Source of the DNA: Flexithrix dorotheae DSM 6795
GTDB lineage: Bacteria > Bacteroidota > Bacteroidia > Cytophagales > Flammeovirgaceae
DNA: 64,000 nucleotides
NCBI RefSeq assembly: GCF_000379765.1
Contig: NZ_KB903498.1
Location: 252,778-316,777 of the forward strand
Direction: 5' to 3'
This document shows, piece by piece, positions 8,791 to 17,714 of this stretch. The translations under genes and the position numbers were made by a program. How positions within the stretch are numbered: the first letter of the stretch is position 1; the number at the start of each line of letters is the position of its first letter. The notes under the pieces are model-generated. The model searched no databases. It saw nothing but the letters and a program-made list of their open reading frames with translations, and was not told where the DNA came from.

Positions 8791-9838
8791 CCAGATTCAG
8801 GTTTAATTTCACTTCAAACTTTCCATTTTCATCTTTAATGGCCAAAGCATGCCGCTTGGGGTAACTCAATTCCAATCTCCTTTTTATATTACTCAAACCC
8901 AGGCCTCCTTTCTCGGGAACATAACCCTCCGACTCATACGAATTTTTACAACTGAATTTCAATACCTGATTTTCCACACAAAATTGAATTTTCACATAAA
9001 AATCCAGCTTCCCGGAATTCTTTCCGTGTTTAAAAGCATTTTCTACAAATGGAAGAAAAAGCATTGGAGCAACTTCAATAGATTTTAAGAGACTCTCTTC
9101 CCCAATTTCCATAGAATAGTCAACCTGCTCTCCATGCCTCACCTGCTCTATTGCGCAATAATTTTTTATGTGTTCAATTTCTTTTTCCAGACTAATTTTA
9201 GATTTACCCACATCATAAATCTGATGGCTGAGCAATTCAGAAAGTTTTACCAAGGTTTCCCGTGCAACTTCAGCAGTCCTGGGAATATGCACATAAATAC
9301 TGTTCAGGGAATTGAATAAAAAATGAGGATTAATCTGACTTTTAAGTAATTTCAATTCTGTTTCCAAATGCTTCTTCTCCAACTCTCTGGCATATTTATC
9401 CTTTATCACCTGTTGGATGAGCAAATTGGTACTCATGGTAAACATGATAATCAGCAGAATTTCTGTGAGGATAACCATAAATCCCTGTAGTCCGCCAAAC
9501 ATTGCAGCAGGTTCGGAAATTCCTAAAGAGCTAAACATAAAGCTTAGCAACTGCGAGTTTAAATAACTCACTACCACTATAGAAATCAGCAGGATTACTG
9601 TAAAAAGGAAATACCTGGATTTATTCCAGAATTTTGGGATATATACATAAAGATTGAGGTAGCTTAAACTGATGTAAAAAACGAAATTAAGGGTTTGGAA
9701 AGACAAATTATGCATCAGATTATTATGCCAGGCCAATTCCCGAACCGAAAAAACCACCCATAAAATCAACCAAAAAATAATATGGTAAAATGGCTTTTTG
9801 ATTACCCTGCTGTAGTCCTTTTCTGTGTGTAGTTCCAT
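8780..9838 (-). CDS. LytS/YpdA-type sensor histidine kinase
   Basis: 352 residues from ATG 9838 (an upstream TTG would add six residues and is not needed). Four hydrophobic segments fill about residues 15-135, giving a membrane-embedded sensor without a periplasmic domain. The His_kinase domain begins with KSQINPHFLFNSLNSIYVHI, in which the histidine of the NPHFLFN motif is the phospho-acceptor. An HATPase region follows, with APMLFLPFVENAFKHGKNSG as N-box and GGLGLSNIKRRL as G-box. The cognate regulator is the overlapping downstream LytTR gene. Confidence 0.92.
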   Translation of the reverse strand: MELHTEKDYSRVIKKPFYHIIFWLILWVVFSVRELAWHNNLMHNLSFQTLNFVFYISLSYLNLYVYIPKFWNKSRYFLFTVILLISIVVVSYLNSQLLSFMFSSLGISEPAAMFGGLQGFMVILTEILLIIMFTMSTNLLIQQVIKDKYARELEKKHLETELKLLKSQINPHFLFNSLNSIYVHIPRTAEVARETLVKLSELLSHQIYDVGKSKISLEKEIEHIKNYCAIEQVRHGEQVDYSMEIGEESLLKSIEVAPMLFLPFVENAFKHGKNSGKLDFYVKIQFCVENQVLKFSCKNSYESEGYVPEKGGLGLSNIKRRLELSYPKRHALAIKDENGKFEVKLNLNLDEN

Positions 9839-9907
9839 AATGTTTAAATATACCAAGTATTGGAAAATATTTGTTTCTTTTGTTTCAAGAAAAAATATAT
9901 CCCTGGT

Positions 9908-10030
9908 TCAAGCGTCCACTTGGACCTTTTCAAAAATTCAGCGAGACGCTGAAAATCATTTCAAAGCACAAGCAAATGCTTGCGCTATCATATTCCTGGA
10001 CAAAATTAATCTAAGGTGGAAATTTTCCAT
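9908..10030. repeat. Non-coding stretch with several short hairpins
   Basis: A gene-free stretch (part of the 378 bp between 9838 and 10217) contains serial small dyads: GTCC-actt-GGAC, CAGCG-aga-CGCTG, an imperfect 9-bp stem gcacaagca/tgcttgcgc, and TGGAA-att-TTCCA. Dense hairpins directly beside a second palindromic element (10065-10145) look like degenerate interspersed repeats rather than a promoter. No RNA family was recognised. Confidence 0.35.
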
Positions 10031-10064
10031 CCGAGATCAACTTTGCTACTTCTCATTACTTTAG

Positions 10065-10145
10065 TTAAAAACCTCCCCTGTATCCCCTCCAGAGGGGAAA
10101 AACAAGTTTCCCCCTCGTTGAGGGAGCTAGGGGGAGGAAATTAAG
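10065..10145. repeat. Interspersed palindromic element, copy 1
   Basis: A C-run/G-run imperfect palindrome with ends AACCTCCCCT at one side and AGGGGGAGGAAATT at the other. A related, inverted element with matching termini lies at 45906-45955. Both lie in non-coding spacers. The pattern resembles short hairpin repeats scattered in Bacteroidota genomes. No encoded protein is seen. Confidence 0.5.
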
Positions 10146-10216
10146 ATTACAAGTTTTCATACCCTAATTTTTAAAAATGTCCAGTAGGATGTGGCGCTTT
10201 TTTATCATTTCAAACC

Positions 10217-12343
10217 CTACCCTTTCTTATGCTCCATAGAAATAAATAAACCAAGGAAAATACTTCTTAAACCGGCTGGTCTGGTGGCCAATTTCATGGT
10301 CCCATCCGGGGAATATTCGTAGTCAAAAATGTTATCCGTGTTCAACACATTATTTACCGAAAAAACGCAAACCGCAAAATGCCCGGCTATAGTGGTCAAA
10401 TAGGTGAAATCCATGCTTAGGTTATTGTAGTTGGGTGTTTTTTCGCCCATAAATTCTTCTGTATTTGGATTGTCATAAGGTCTTCCTGTGGCAAAGGCAT
10501 ATCGTGTTCCGATGGTTGTTCTTATTCTTGGAATGGAATACCTATACACTACATTTACCGTATGACTGGCAATGAAATTCGGTGTGGCACTTACTGGAAA
10601 TTCCCTGAATAATCTTTCGGAATCAATAAAAGAATAAGTTACCCAATAATCAGCATTTGGAATACTTTTCTTATCTCTCCAAAAAACATCGATTCCCCTG
10701 GCATAACCACTTCCTCCATTATTATAACCAAAATCCATGGTCTCAAGATTGAACTCCCCAAACGGGTCTCCCAATACCAAATGGTCATAACCTTTGTAAT
10801 ACAATTCAGTTCTGAATGTATAAGTATCTTCATCCATCCATTGAAAATTGGCAATGTAATGGGTCGCATTTTCAAAATTTAGATTGGTTTGCCTTCTCAA
10901 AAATTCTGGTTCGGGACTTTGGTAAAATTTGCCATAAGCCAACGAGACTTGCGTTTTTTTCCCTGTTTTATAAGCCATGGAAAGCCGGGGAGCAATATTG
11001 GCTTCATCAATAACACTGCTTTTCTCCGCTCTTGCGCCTGCCCTTAGTGCCAGCTTTTTCCCCAGCCTGATATTGGACTCCGCAAAGCCAGCCATATAAT
11101 TCCCTTCAATGGTCGATCGAAACTCATTAAAATAATACAAATCATTTTGATGCTGAATTTCCCCTCCAAATATCAAATCAACACCATTGAACAATTCCCT
11201 TTCCGCAGTTAATTTTCCCATCGCCATTCTTTCAGTTGAGGGAAAATAATCCTGGTTTACCCCCATCTTATCTTCATTGAAATTGAAAGATAAACCACTG
11301 TAAAGTACCCACTCTTTCCCCACAGGAAATTTCATGGACGCATTGGCATAAAAATTCTGATTGTGATTATAAAACTCTTCCTTTCCTGTGAATTTATCAT
11401 AAGCTAACCTCAAGCGGGAATTATCATAATTTACAAACAATTTCCCCATACTCCCGTTTTTCCCTTTTTGCTGCATCACCAGGGAAGAACCAAAAGATTC
11501 CGGAGGCTTTTTCCAGTCTACTCTTTGTTTATTTATGGCAAAAAATGGTTGCAGATTATTGTACCTGAAATCCCCGGAAATGGCCAAAGTACCTAGATTT
11601 CTGTTGTGGGAAATACTTCCGCCAAGCAATGGCATTATTCCTAAATTAGTGGAATTTGTTTCTGGTAAATCCTCACTATCCAATATTAAAACTGAAGACA
11701 ACGCCTGCCCATACTCAGCAGAATAACCACCAGTGCTAAAAGCAATGCCACTAAATAAAAAGGGAGAAAACCGACCTCTTTGGGGGATGTCTGGAACATC
11801 ACTAAAAAAGGGTTTATTCACCAACATTCCGTCAATGATCGTTTTAGTTTCCGCAGCCGTTCCTCCTCTCACAAATAATCCCGATTCATTGCCCACTTGC
11901 TGAGTCCCGGGTAAACTTTGTAAAGCACCATAAATATCCGCCTGGGCGCCAGGAGTCTGCACCACATCAAGTGGTTTTAAGACTACAGATTTTTTATCGC
12001 TGGAAGCTTCAAAAGAGCCTGCCGTAATTTCCACTGCCTGCAATTCATTGGAATTGGGCTGGAGATTTACAGATATTTCAATGGGTTTTCCATCTAAAAG
12101 AATCGCTTTTTGAAAATCATTATAGCCCACATAACTGATAACCAGTTTGGCATTTCCTTTTGCCTTTGTAGAAAAATTAAATGTTCCGGATTCATCGGTA
12201 ATGGCACCATCATAAATATCATCCAAATAAACATTGGCAAAACTTACGGGCTGATTTTTTTCATCAATAACTTTACCCGAAATGGAAGTCTGGGCAAATC
12301 CAACCGGGCCAATTAAAGAAAATATAAAAATTAGTAGTTTCAT
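10217..12343 (-). CDS. TonB-dependent receptor with carboxypeptidase-regulatory-like N-terminal domain
   Basis: 708 residues from ATG 12343, chosen because it puts the signal peptide (KLLIFIFSLIGPVGFAQ) at the N-terminus. Residues about 21-110 form a carboxypeptidase-regulatory-like beta sandwich (ISGKVIDEKNQPVSFANVYL). A plug domain follows (LPGTQQVGNESGLFVRGG, then TIIDGMLVNKP), then a roughly 500-residue beta-barrel rich in aromatic strand ends. It imports a large or scarce ligand across the outer membrane using TonB energy. The ligand is unknown. The gene lies 84 bp downstream of the TPR-like secreted protein on the same strand, so the two may form an operon. Confidence 0.9.
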   Translation of the reverse strand: MKLLIFIFSLIGPVGFAQTSISGKVIDEKNQPVSFANVYLDDIYDGAITDESGTFNFSTKAKGNAKLVISYVGYNDFQKAILLDGKPIEISVNLQPNSNELQAVEITAGSFEASSDKKSVVLKPLDVVQTPGAQADIYGALQSLPGTQQVGNESGLFVRGGTAAETKTIIDGMLVNKPFFSDVPDIPQRGRFSPFLFSGIAFSTGGYSAEYGQALSSVLILDSEDLPETNSTNLGIMPLLGGSISHNRNLGTLAISGDFRYNNLQPFFAINKQRVDWKKPPESFGSSLVMQQKGKNGSMGKLFVNYDNSRLRLAYDKFTGKEEFYNHNQNFYANASMKFPVGKEWVLYSGLSFNFNEDKMGVNQDYFPSTERMAMGKLTAERELFNGVDLIFGGEIQHQNDLYYFNEFRSTIEGNYMAGFAESNIRLGKKLALRAGARAEKSSVIDEANIAPRLSMAYKTGKKTQVSLAYGKFYQSPEPEFLRRQTNLNFENATHYIANFQWMDEDTYTFRTELYYKGYDHLVLGDPFGEFNLETMDFGYNNGGSGYARGIDVFWRDKKSIPNADYWVTYSFIDSERLFREFPVSATPNFIASHTVNVVYRYSIPRIRTTIGTRYAFATGRPYDNPNTEEFMGEKTPNYNNLSMDFTYLTTIAGHFAVCVFSVNNVLNTDNIFDYEYSPDGTMKLATRPAGLRSIFLGLFISMEHKKG

Positions 12344-12427
12344 GACACAAGGGAGAAGCTGATCCCACAACAAAATGCTATGGGATTTTTTGGTTGGACC
12401 TTAAGCTGATTTAAAAAAAAGGGATAT

Positions 12428-13156
12428 TTAAATCTTAGCCGATAAAGTTTGTAGCTGGTGGTTTTGGGGAAATTCTTTCAATCCCTTATTCAGGAATAAT
12501 TTAGCTTTATCATACTGTTCCTCCCTGAGGTAAAAACTTACCAGCATATAATATACTTCATCCTTTCCCCAGGTTGGTGCAAGTTCATCATCCATGGCTT
12601 TGTTGGGAAGACTCAAGGCTTTCAAAAAATGCTCCTCAGCTACTTTTCCCCCACCATATTCCACTGGTCTGTAGAAATCACTTGTTCCAGCCTGTAAATA
12701 GGCTCTCATATTTTTATCATTTTCTTTGATCGCTTTTTTGATTAATCCGCCTGCTTTAGAACTTAAATTCATCGCCTGTGAAGGATTAAAAGAAATATTT
12801 ATCCCAAGTGCCCTGGCTAATAAGGTATTTTCTTCAGTATTCCTATTTTTTTTGTTTTCAAGCAAATCAATAGCTTCATTCAAGACTGATTGAGCCTTTT
12901 CCATGTCCTTTTCAGGAGCATTCATTTGATAGATACTCTGATTAATTTTTGCATGAGCCATCCAATAGGTTGCCCAGGTATTGTCTGCATTTTTTTCAAT
13001 TTCAGTGATCACATCCTGTAGGGGAGAATCGCTAGCCTGCCCGAAACTAGCTCCAAAAGCCTGGGCAATTTTTCCTTCTATTCCATTTAAAGAAGATTGT
13101 GCAAATACAGGAGAAGAGATTACAAGTGTAATTAATATCGACACTAAATGTTTCAT
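12428..13156 (-). CDS. Secreted TPR-like protein
   Basis: 242 residues with a cleavable signal peptide (residues 1-19, ending VFAQ). The rest is helical and shows TPR-like pairs: TWATYWMAHAKINQSIY, RAYLQAGTSDFYRP, and a good C-terminal repeat VYYMLVSFYLREEQYDKAKL then FLNKGLKEFPQNHQL. It probably acts in the periplasm as a scaffold. Being just upstream of a TonB receptor gene on the same strand, it may support that receptor; this is inference from position only. Confidence 0.72.
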   Translation of the reverse strand: MKHLVSILITLVISSPVFAQSSLNGIEGKIAQAFGASFGQASDSPLQDVITEIEKNADNTWATYWMAHAKINQSIYQMNAPEKDMEKAQSVLNEAIDLLENKKNRNTEENTLLARALGINISFNPSQAMNLSSKAGGLIKKAIKENDKNMRAYLQAGTSDFYRPVEYGGGKVAEEHFLKALSLPNKAMDDELAPTWGKDEVYYMLVSFYLREEQYDKAKLFLNKGLKEFPQNHQLQTLSAKI

Positions 13157-13321
13157 GGTGTATTAAGTTTTTTGGGTTTAGATTAAAATTTATATGGTAA
13201 GAATAACCGGGAAGGTTTTTTATTAAAAATGAAATAGATAGGCAGACCAAAAAAGTAGATCATTGGAAACATTTGGTAGATTTGGCGTTTTTCAAAAATA
13301 GACTTTTATAAAGTGGACAGA

Positions 13322-13879
13322 ATGAAAAAAGAATTAACTATTGTAGAAATTGGGAAATTATGGTTTTGGATTGGTTTGGGGTTGGGCTTGCTGGTACTTT
13401 TAAATTCACTTGTGCCGAACTTAAATTCCGTAACAGAAATATCCTTTAAGGAATACACATTTGTTCAAAAACTTCTTTTGATTTTTTGCTTATTCTTTTT
13501 AATGGTTGCCAGAGCCTCTAGTGTAATGATTTTCTTTTGGATGATTGGCTTATGGAAAAGGAAATATAAAAGAAGGTATTTAACACTAAATTTTCTAAAT
13601 CTCTTTGTGGTAAATACCATGATTTATTTAAGTTTAAAATACAATGGCGTGATTGCTTTTATGCAAAGTTGGGAACAAGGATTTCAGGAATTTGATTTCG
13701 GATTGAATTTAAACCTGATAAAAGCACTTACAGTTTCTATAGTCCCGTACCTTATTTTCAACAATAATTGGAATAATCTACAGAGAATCTACAATTGTAA
13801 AAGATTATATCAATATAATTTACTGGCTTGTTTTTTTGTAGGAATAATTGGTGGTTTGGCACAAACCTTTTATTTCTAA
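13322..13879 (+). CDS. Small integral membrane protein of unknown function
   Basis: About 185 residues from ATG 13322 (an upstream GTG at 13313 is less likely). Four to five hydrophobic segments are visible: WFWIGLGLGLLVLL, LLIFCLFFLMVA with VMIFFWMIGLW, the stretch FLNLFVVNTMIYLSL, a segment near IKALTVSIVPYLIF, and LLACFFVGIIGGLA. A basic loop (KRKYKRRY) lies between the second and third. No family was recognised. It converges on the DUF4270 gene with only 3 bp between stops. Confidence 0.6.
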   Translation: MKKELTIVEIGKLWFWIGLGLGLLVLLNSLVPNLNSVTEISFKEYTFVQKLLLIFCLFFLMVARASSVMIFFWMIGLWKRKYKRRYLTLNFLNLFVVNTMIYLSLKYNGVIAFMQSWEQGFQEFDFGLNLNLIKALTVSIVPYLIFNNNWNNLQRIYNCKRLYQYNLLACFFVGIIGGLAQTFYF

Positions 13880-13882
13880 TTA

Positions 13883-15256
13883 TCAGAAAGGAGAATTAAT
13901 ATAATATACCGTTAAGGAAATAGGATTCTCCCTATTTTCCTCCCCACCAATCATTAACCTTTCAACAGTAGACTCAAACTCTGGTGAAGGCATAAGCAAC
14001 AACAGCCCACTTCCATCATAATATTCTTTATCCAGCCGTTGCAGAAGATAATCTGTTAGCCTAAATTCATAATAAGTATTCTCATTAAATTCCCTATCAA
14101 TATTGGGTACTGAAATTTGTAGATCAGTGGTAGCCGTTGCATTAATAGGATCTGTAAGGTTATTTTTATTGTCACATTCATACATGATTAGCTGTTCAGG
14201 TAAATCAAAATATGATGAATAAGAACCTTTTACAGGCTCAATCCGCAAAATGGCATCCATTATATACGCATCAGGTCCAAGAGATTCTATCAGGTTCTCA
14301 AAATAGGGCAAATCAAACCTGATTCTCAATCCAGTTCCAGCCTGCAAATATGCTTCATTTGAAGATATAGTAGATGAAAGTCGTTGCTCTCCATTTTTCA
14401 GATCGGATAGATAAGTTTGACTTCTGTCTCCTTGTAAGTTAAAATAAGCTTTGGAAATATCTCTCAGTTCGAAATCGTAATAAGTATTATTTAAAATTTC
14501 CCCAGGTTCCCTATAATACAATCTCATTTTTATATTAGTCACAATTACTTCCTCTTCATCATCTGATACCCCCTCATTATTGTTTATGGTAAAACCTAAA
14601 ATTGCTGCGTCATCATTCTCACCCGGAACCAGGGCCAATCCGTGAAAAAAATCAATAAATGCCTCTTCATCGGCAATATTATCATCTCCTTCAATTGCCA
14701 TATTAAATAACTTCAGCCCCAATTCGTCATTTAATCTAATTTCAAGAGGATCCTCCAATCCGGGTAAGGCTTTAAATATCCTATTCCCTAATTGGTTGGG
14801 AAAATACGGTGTTTTGCTAGTATTGTACAAAGAGCTCTCGCCATCCCCAAATTGTATCTCTTCTGATAATTCGAACACGCTAATTTCCTGGGTTTTCGTG
14901 GTATCACCAGCAGCATAATTATAATCCAGGATTAAAGCCAGCGAATCGAAAACATCGTCTTCACTAAAATCCGGAGCAGTTTGATTTTGAAATCCTAACT
15001 GGAAAAATGAAACAGCTTCTGTAATTCCTAATTTTTCATCTTCAAACCGTCCTACAAGAAGATGGGATTGCTGGGATGTAACCATTGAATCTACCAAAAT
15101 TGTGGAAGTTTGAATGGTGAGAGAATCTATCGCATAAACTTTTGAGCCGGATGGATTAAGGTCTTCTCCAATTTCAAATTCTTCGTTATTTTCCGACTGG
15201 CAAGCCACTATTAAAAACAAGAAGGCCGCTATCACATAATTAAACTTTTTCTCCAT
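13883..15256 (-). CDS. DUF4270 lipoprotein
   Basis: 457 residues from ATG 15256, which gives the lipoprotein signal KFNYVIAAFLFLIVAC with lipobox cysteine near residue 19. The body shows the DUF4270 pattern: an early DSLTIQTSTILVDSM segment, LLVGRFEDEKLGITEA, repeated beta-rich units, and a late YYFDFELRD-like strand set with the end LTVYYINSPF. These proteins are Bacteroidota surface or periplasmic lipoproteins of unknown function. It is divergent from a kelch-repeat lipoprotein at 15659, a neighbourhood that may be functional. Confidence 0.82.
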   Translation of the reverse strand: MEKKFNYVIAAFLFLIVACQSENNEEFEIGEDLNPSGSKVYAIDSLTIQTSTILVDSMVTSQQSHLLVGRFEDEKLGITEAVSFFQLGFQNQTAPDFSEDDVFDSLALILDYNYAAGDTTKTQEISVFELSEEIQFGDGESSLYNTSKTPYFPNQLGNRIFKALPGLEDPLEIRLNDELGLKLFNMAIEGDDNIADEEAFIDFFHGLALVPGENDDAAILGFTINNNEGVSDDEEEVIVTNIKMRLYYREPGEILNNTYYDFELRDISKAYFNLQGDRSQTYLSDLKNGEQRLSSTISSNEAYLQAGTGLRIRFDLPYFENLIESLGPDAYIMDAILRIEPVKGSYSSYFDLPEQLIMYECDNKNNLTDPINATATTDLQISVPNIDREFNENTYYEFRLTDYLLQRLDKEYYDGSGLLLLMPSPEFESTVERLMIGGEENRENPISLTVYYINSPF

Positions 15257-15502
15257 TCTTTTTTTGATTTCTCGATCAATTTCCATCAAAATTAGAATGG
15301 AGGAGTAGCTCCGGGAATTAATATATACAAGTAGGACAAGTTTCTAGATGAAGTAATCAATTTTGCACCCGGATGTAAATAATTTCAATAGCTGATTTTA
15401 GATTAAACCTAATAAACCTCTGACAATCAGAAAATTAACGCTGATACTAAGCTTTTTGGTTTGCTCATTTATCCTTCAGATTTTCCATTAAAAAAGAATG
15501 AT

Positions 15503-15525
15503 AGATAAGGTTGTCCCACTTATCT
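15503..15525. promoter_or_regulatory. Inverted repeat AGATAAG-N9-CTTATCT
   Basis: Perfect 7-bp arms with a 9-nt spacer, about 50 bp upstream of the candidate -7 box for the kelch gene. Spacing fits a dimeric regulator site. The regulator is unknown. Confidence 0.35.
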
Positions 15526-15576
15526 AGATAATAACCGAATTGATCTATTATTTTTTTCTTCCCCTGATTCATAGCC

Positions 15577-15584
15577 TAGCTTTG
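15577..15584 (+). promoter_or_regulatory. Candidate -7 promoter element TAGCTTTG
   Basis: Exact match to the Bacteroidota primary-sigma -7 consensus TAnnTTTG, 75 bp before the kelch start codon. No convincing -33 TTTG element is seen at the usual distance, so confidence is limited. Confidence 0.35.
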
Positions 15585-15658
15585 ACCAAGATAAAATGGT
15601 GATTACCAAAAAATATATAAAAGTATTTGCCAAATGGCATCTAAAATTATTGGATAAT

Positions 15659-16636
15659 ATGAAGGAAAGGCTAAAAATTTTATTGTTAATAAGTTTATTA
15701 CTATATAGTTGTTCCTCTGATGAAAGTGAGGACATTATCGGAAACTGGGTAGAAAGATCAGACTTTGAGGGAGTACCCAGAAGTGGGGCAGTTTCATTCA
15801 CCATCGGAGAAAAAGCCTATTTAGGAACAGGGTATGACGGGGATGACAGACTCAGTGATTTTTGGGAATACGACCCAAATTTAGATTTCTGGAAACGGCT
15901 GGCAGATTTCCCTGGCAAAGCCAGAAATTCGGCTGTCGGATTTTCTATTAATGGTAAAGGCTACATCGGTACAGGCTATGACGGAAATAGTGAACTAGCC
16001 GATTTTTGGGAGTATGATGCTGCCACCAACACATGGGATTCTATCCCTTCCTTTCCCGGAAGTGCAAGATATGGGGCTGTGGCCTTTAGCATTATGGAAA
16101 GAGGATATGTGGGTACTGGCTACGATGGAGACAATGATTTAAAGGATTTTTGGGAATATAATCCGGAAAGTAAATCGTGGGAACAAATTATCAGCCTGGG
16201 AGGCTCAAAAAGGGTGGATGCTGTAGCATTTGTGGTAGATGATAAAGCCTATGTCGGTACAGGAAGAAATAATGGGGTTTATGAAACTGATTTTTGGGAG
16301 TTCGATCCTGTTTCCAAAAGCTGGACTAAAAAACTCGAATTGGATGAAGAAGACGATTATCAAATTGTAAGAAGTGATGCCATTGCATTTGGGCTAAATG
16401 GAAAAGGTTATATTGGAACCGGGACTACAGGTACAAACAGGTTAGATTTCTGGGAATACGATCCAACTTTTGATTATTGGGAGCAAAAGACCGACATAGA
16501 AGGAGCTTCAAGATCCGATGCAGTAGGTTTCGTAGTAGGAGGCAGACCCTTTGTGGCCACCGGAAAAAATGGAACATTCAGATTTGATGACATCTGGGAA
16601 TTCCAGCCCTTTTATGAATTCGATGAAGATGATTAA
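15659..16636 (+). CDS. Kelch-repeat beta-propeller lipoprotein
   Basis: 325 residues from ATG 15659, which gives a lipoprotein signal (KILLLISLLLYSC, lipobox Cys near residue 18); an earlier ATG at 15596 would bury it. Six tandem repeats of about 48 residues follow, each with a hydrophobic strand, a diglycine-like GTGYDG turn and a DFWEYDP strand, as in kelch/galactose-oxidase-type propellers. No catalytic Cys-Tyr pair of galactose oxidase is evident, so binding rather than catalysis is likely. It is divergent from the DUF4270 lipoprotein gene; both are surface-type lipoproteins. Confidence 0.85.
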   Translation: MKERLKILLLISLLLYSCSSDESEDIIGNWVERSDFEGVPRSGAVSFTIGEKAYLGTGYDGDDRLSDFWEYDPNLDFWKRLADFPGKARNSAVGFSINGKGYIGTGYDGNSELADFWEYDAATNTWDSIPSFPGSARYGAVAFSIMERGYVGTGYDGDNDLKDFWEYNPESKSWEQIISLGGSKRVDAVAFVVDDKAYVGTGRNNGVYETDFWEFDPVSKSWTKKLELDEEDDYQIVRSDAIAFGLNGKGYIGTGTTGTNRLDFWEYDPTFDYWEQKTDIEGASRSDAVGFVVGGRPFVATGKNGTFRFDDIWEFQPFYEFDEDD

Positions 16637-16671
16637 GATTATTGATTTGACACAGCTAATTTTCATGAATC

Positions 16672-16704
16672 AAACACCTTTTTTAATGTTTAAAAAAGGT
16701 GTTT
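16672..16704. terminator. Bidirectional terminator hairpin
   Basis: AAACACCTTTTTT pairs perfectly with AAAAAAGGTGTTT (13 bp, 7-nt loop). The A/T arms supply a T-run on both strands, serving the kelch gene (+) and the LytTR gene (-), which converge here. Confidence 0.8.
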
Positions 16705-16729
16705 AAATTCATCAAAAAAAATCTAAAGA

Positions 16730-17443
16730 TTAACATCTACCCTCCACCACTTCAAAATGGAATCGTTTTTTGTAATTTTCTCCAAGCGGTATATATTTAT
16801 TTAAAATTCTGATTTTATTATTTCTCATGGATTCAATTTTTTGGATAGATATTAAAAAGGATTTGTGTACCCTGATAAACCCTTTCCTGGCTAATATTTC
16901 CTCCATGGCTTTTAAGCTTTTTAAAGTCAATATTGGCTTTTCTTTAGTGGTATAAATTTTTAAATAATCTTTATAACCCTCAATATAATAGATTTCCTTA
17001 AGGTCAATTTTAATGATATTGTGCTCAGATTTTATCAAAATATAGTCTTCAATGGAAGAATTCTTCTCTTTCCTGTAAAACTGTTCGAGTTGATGAATTT
17101 CAAAAATTTTATCAGTTGCCTTTAAAAATCTTTCATAAGAAAATGGTTTTAATAAAAAATCCACCGCATTCAATTCGAAGGCATGTAAGGCAAACTGGCT
17201 ATAACCAGTAGTAAAAATCACCTTTGGCGGATTATTAAGGGATTTTAAAAAATCAATTTCTCTCAGTTCGGGAATGTTCAGATCCAGAAATAACAAATCT
17301 GGTTTTTGGGTTTCCAATAATGCATAGGCTTCATAATAATTTTCAAAACTTCCCAACAAATTGAGATAGGAAGTCCTTTCAATAAAACTTTTGACGGACC
17401 TTAAAGCCACAGGATCCTTGTCAATACAAATACAGCTAATCAT
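16730..17443 (-). CDS. LytTR-family response regulator, orphan
   Basis: 237 residues. The receiver domain has D8 and D10 near the N-terminus, phospho-acceptor D54 in LLFLDLNIP, the VIFTTGYSQFA switch segment and FLLKPF. The LytTR domain (about 130-232) has IYYIEGYKDYLKI and the signature GFIRVHKSFLISI. Unlike the regulator at 8074 there is no LytS kinase next to it. It is divergent from a PadR/permease pair closely related to the one beside the complete two-component pair, so kinase loss or cross-talk with the 8780-9838 kinase is possible. Confidence 0.92.
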   Translation of the reverse strand: MISCICIDKDPVALRSVKSFIERTSYLNLLGSFENYYEAYALLETQKPDLLFLDLNIPELREIDFLKSLNNPPKVIFTTGYSQFALHAFELNAVDFLLKPFSYERFLKATDKIFEIHQLEQFYRKEKNSSIEDYILIKSEHNIIKIDLKEIYYIEGYKDYLKIYTTKEKPILTLKSLKAMEEILARKGFIRVHKSFLISIQKIESMRNNKIRILNKYIPLGENYKKRFHFEVVEGRC

Positions 17444-17521
17444 TTCAATAGTGTTTTGAAAATTTTTGAGGTTGAAAAAGATGATTTATGGCCAGGTAAA
17501 GGATTCCTTCCCTTCCATGAG

Positions 17522-17701
17522 CTATTTAACCATAAATTTGAGGTAGTTCTTCCAGGTTGAAGATTTTCCCGGAAGTTGAATTGAAGTTTTGAAAGGTCCC
17601 TTTTCTAAAATAGAATAGGTTTTCTTTTCTAATGCCGTTCCTTTTGTTTTGGTTGCTCCTGTTTTTACAATTCCTCCATCTTCACATAAAATATCTACCT
17701 T
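17522..17701 (-). pseudogene. C-terminal gene remnant, family unknown
   Basis: On the minus strand, 59 codons stay open between a TAA at 17702-17704 and a TAG at 17522-17524, with no usable start codon (the only ATG is four codons from the end). The composition looks like real protein: it includes CEDGGIVKTGATKTKG, then ILEKGPFKTSIQLPGKSSTW and the end NYLKFMVK. It looks like the tail of a decayed or transferred gene whose upstream part is gone. The family was not recognised. It could also be a chance open frame. Confidence 0.35.
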
Positions 17702-17714
17702 TTATCATTAAAAA

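Larger units (their letters stand above)
15257..15658. other. Divergent promoter region, 402 bp
   Basis: Spacer between the divergent DUF4270 and kelch genes. It holds a TAnnTTTG match on each strand (CAAAATTA at 15287-15294 for the minus-strand gene; TAGCTTTG at 15577-15584 for the plus-strand gene) and a 7-bp inverted repeat at 15503-15525. Nothing coding was found. Confidence 0.45.

Noticed and set aside
9908-10145. Possible CRISPR or structured RNA gene because of serial hairpins
   Set aside because: The hairpins differ in sequence and spacing, no direct repeat with unique spacers exists, and no cas gene is near.
15659-16636. Galactose oxidase
   Set aside because: Only the kelch-type propeller is present; the copper ligands and the Cys-Tyr cofactor region of galactose oxidase are not visible.
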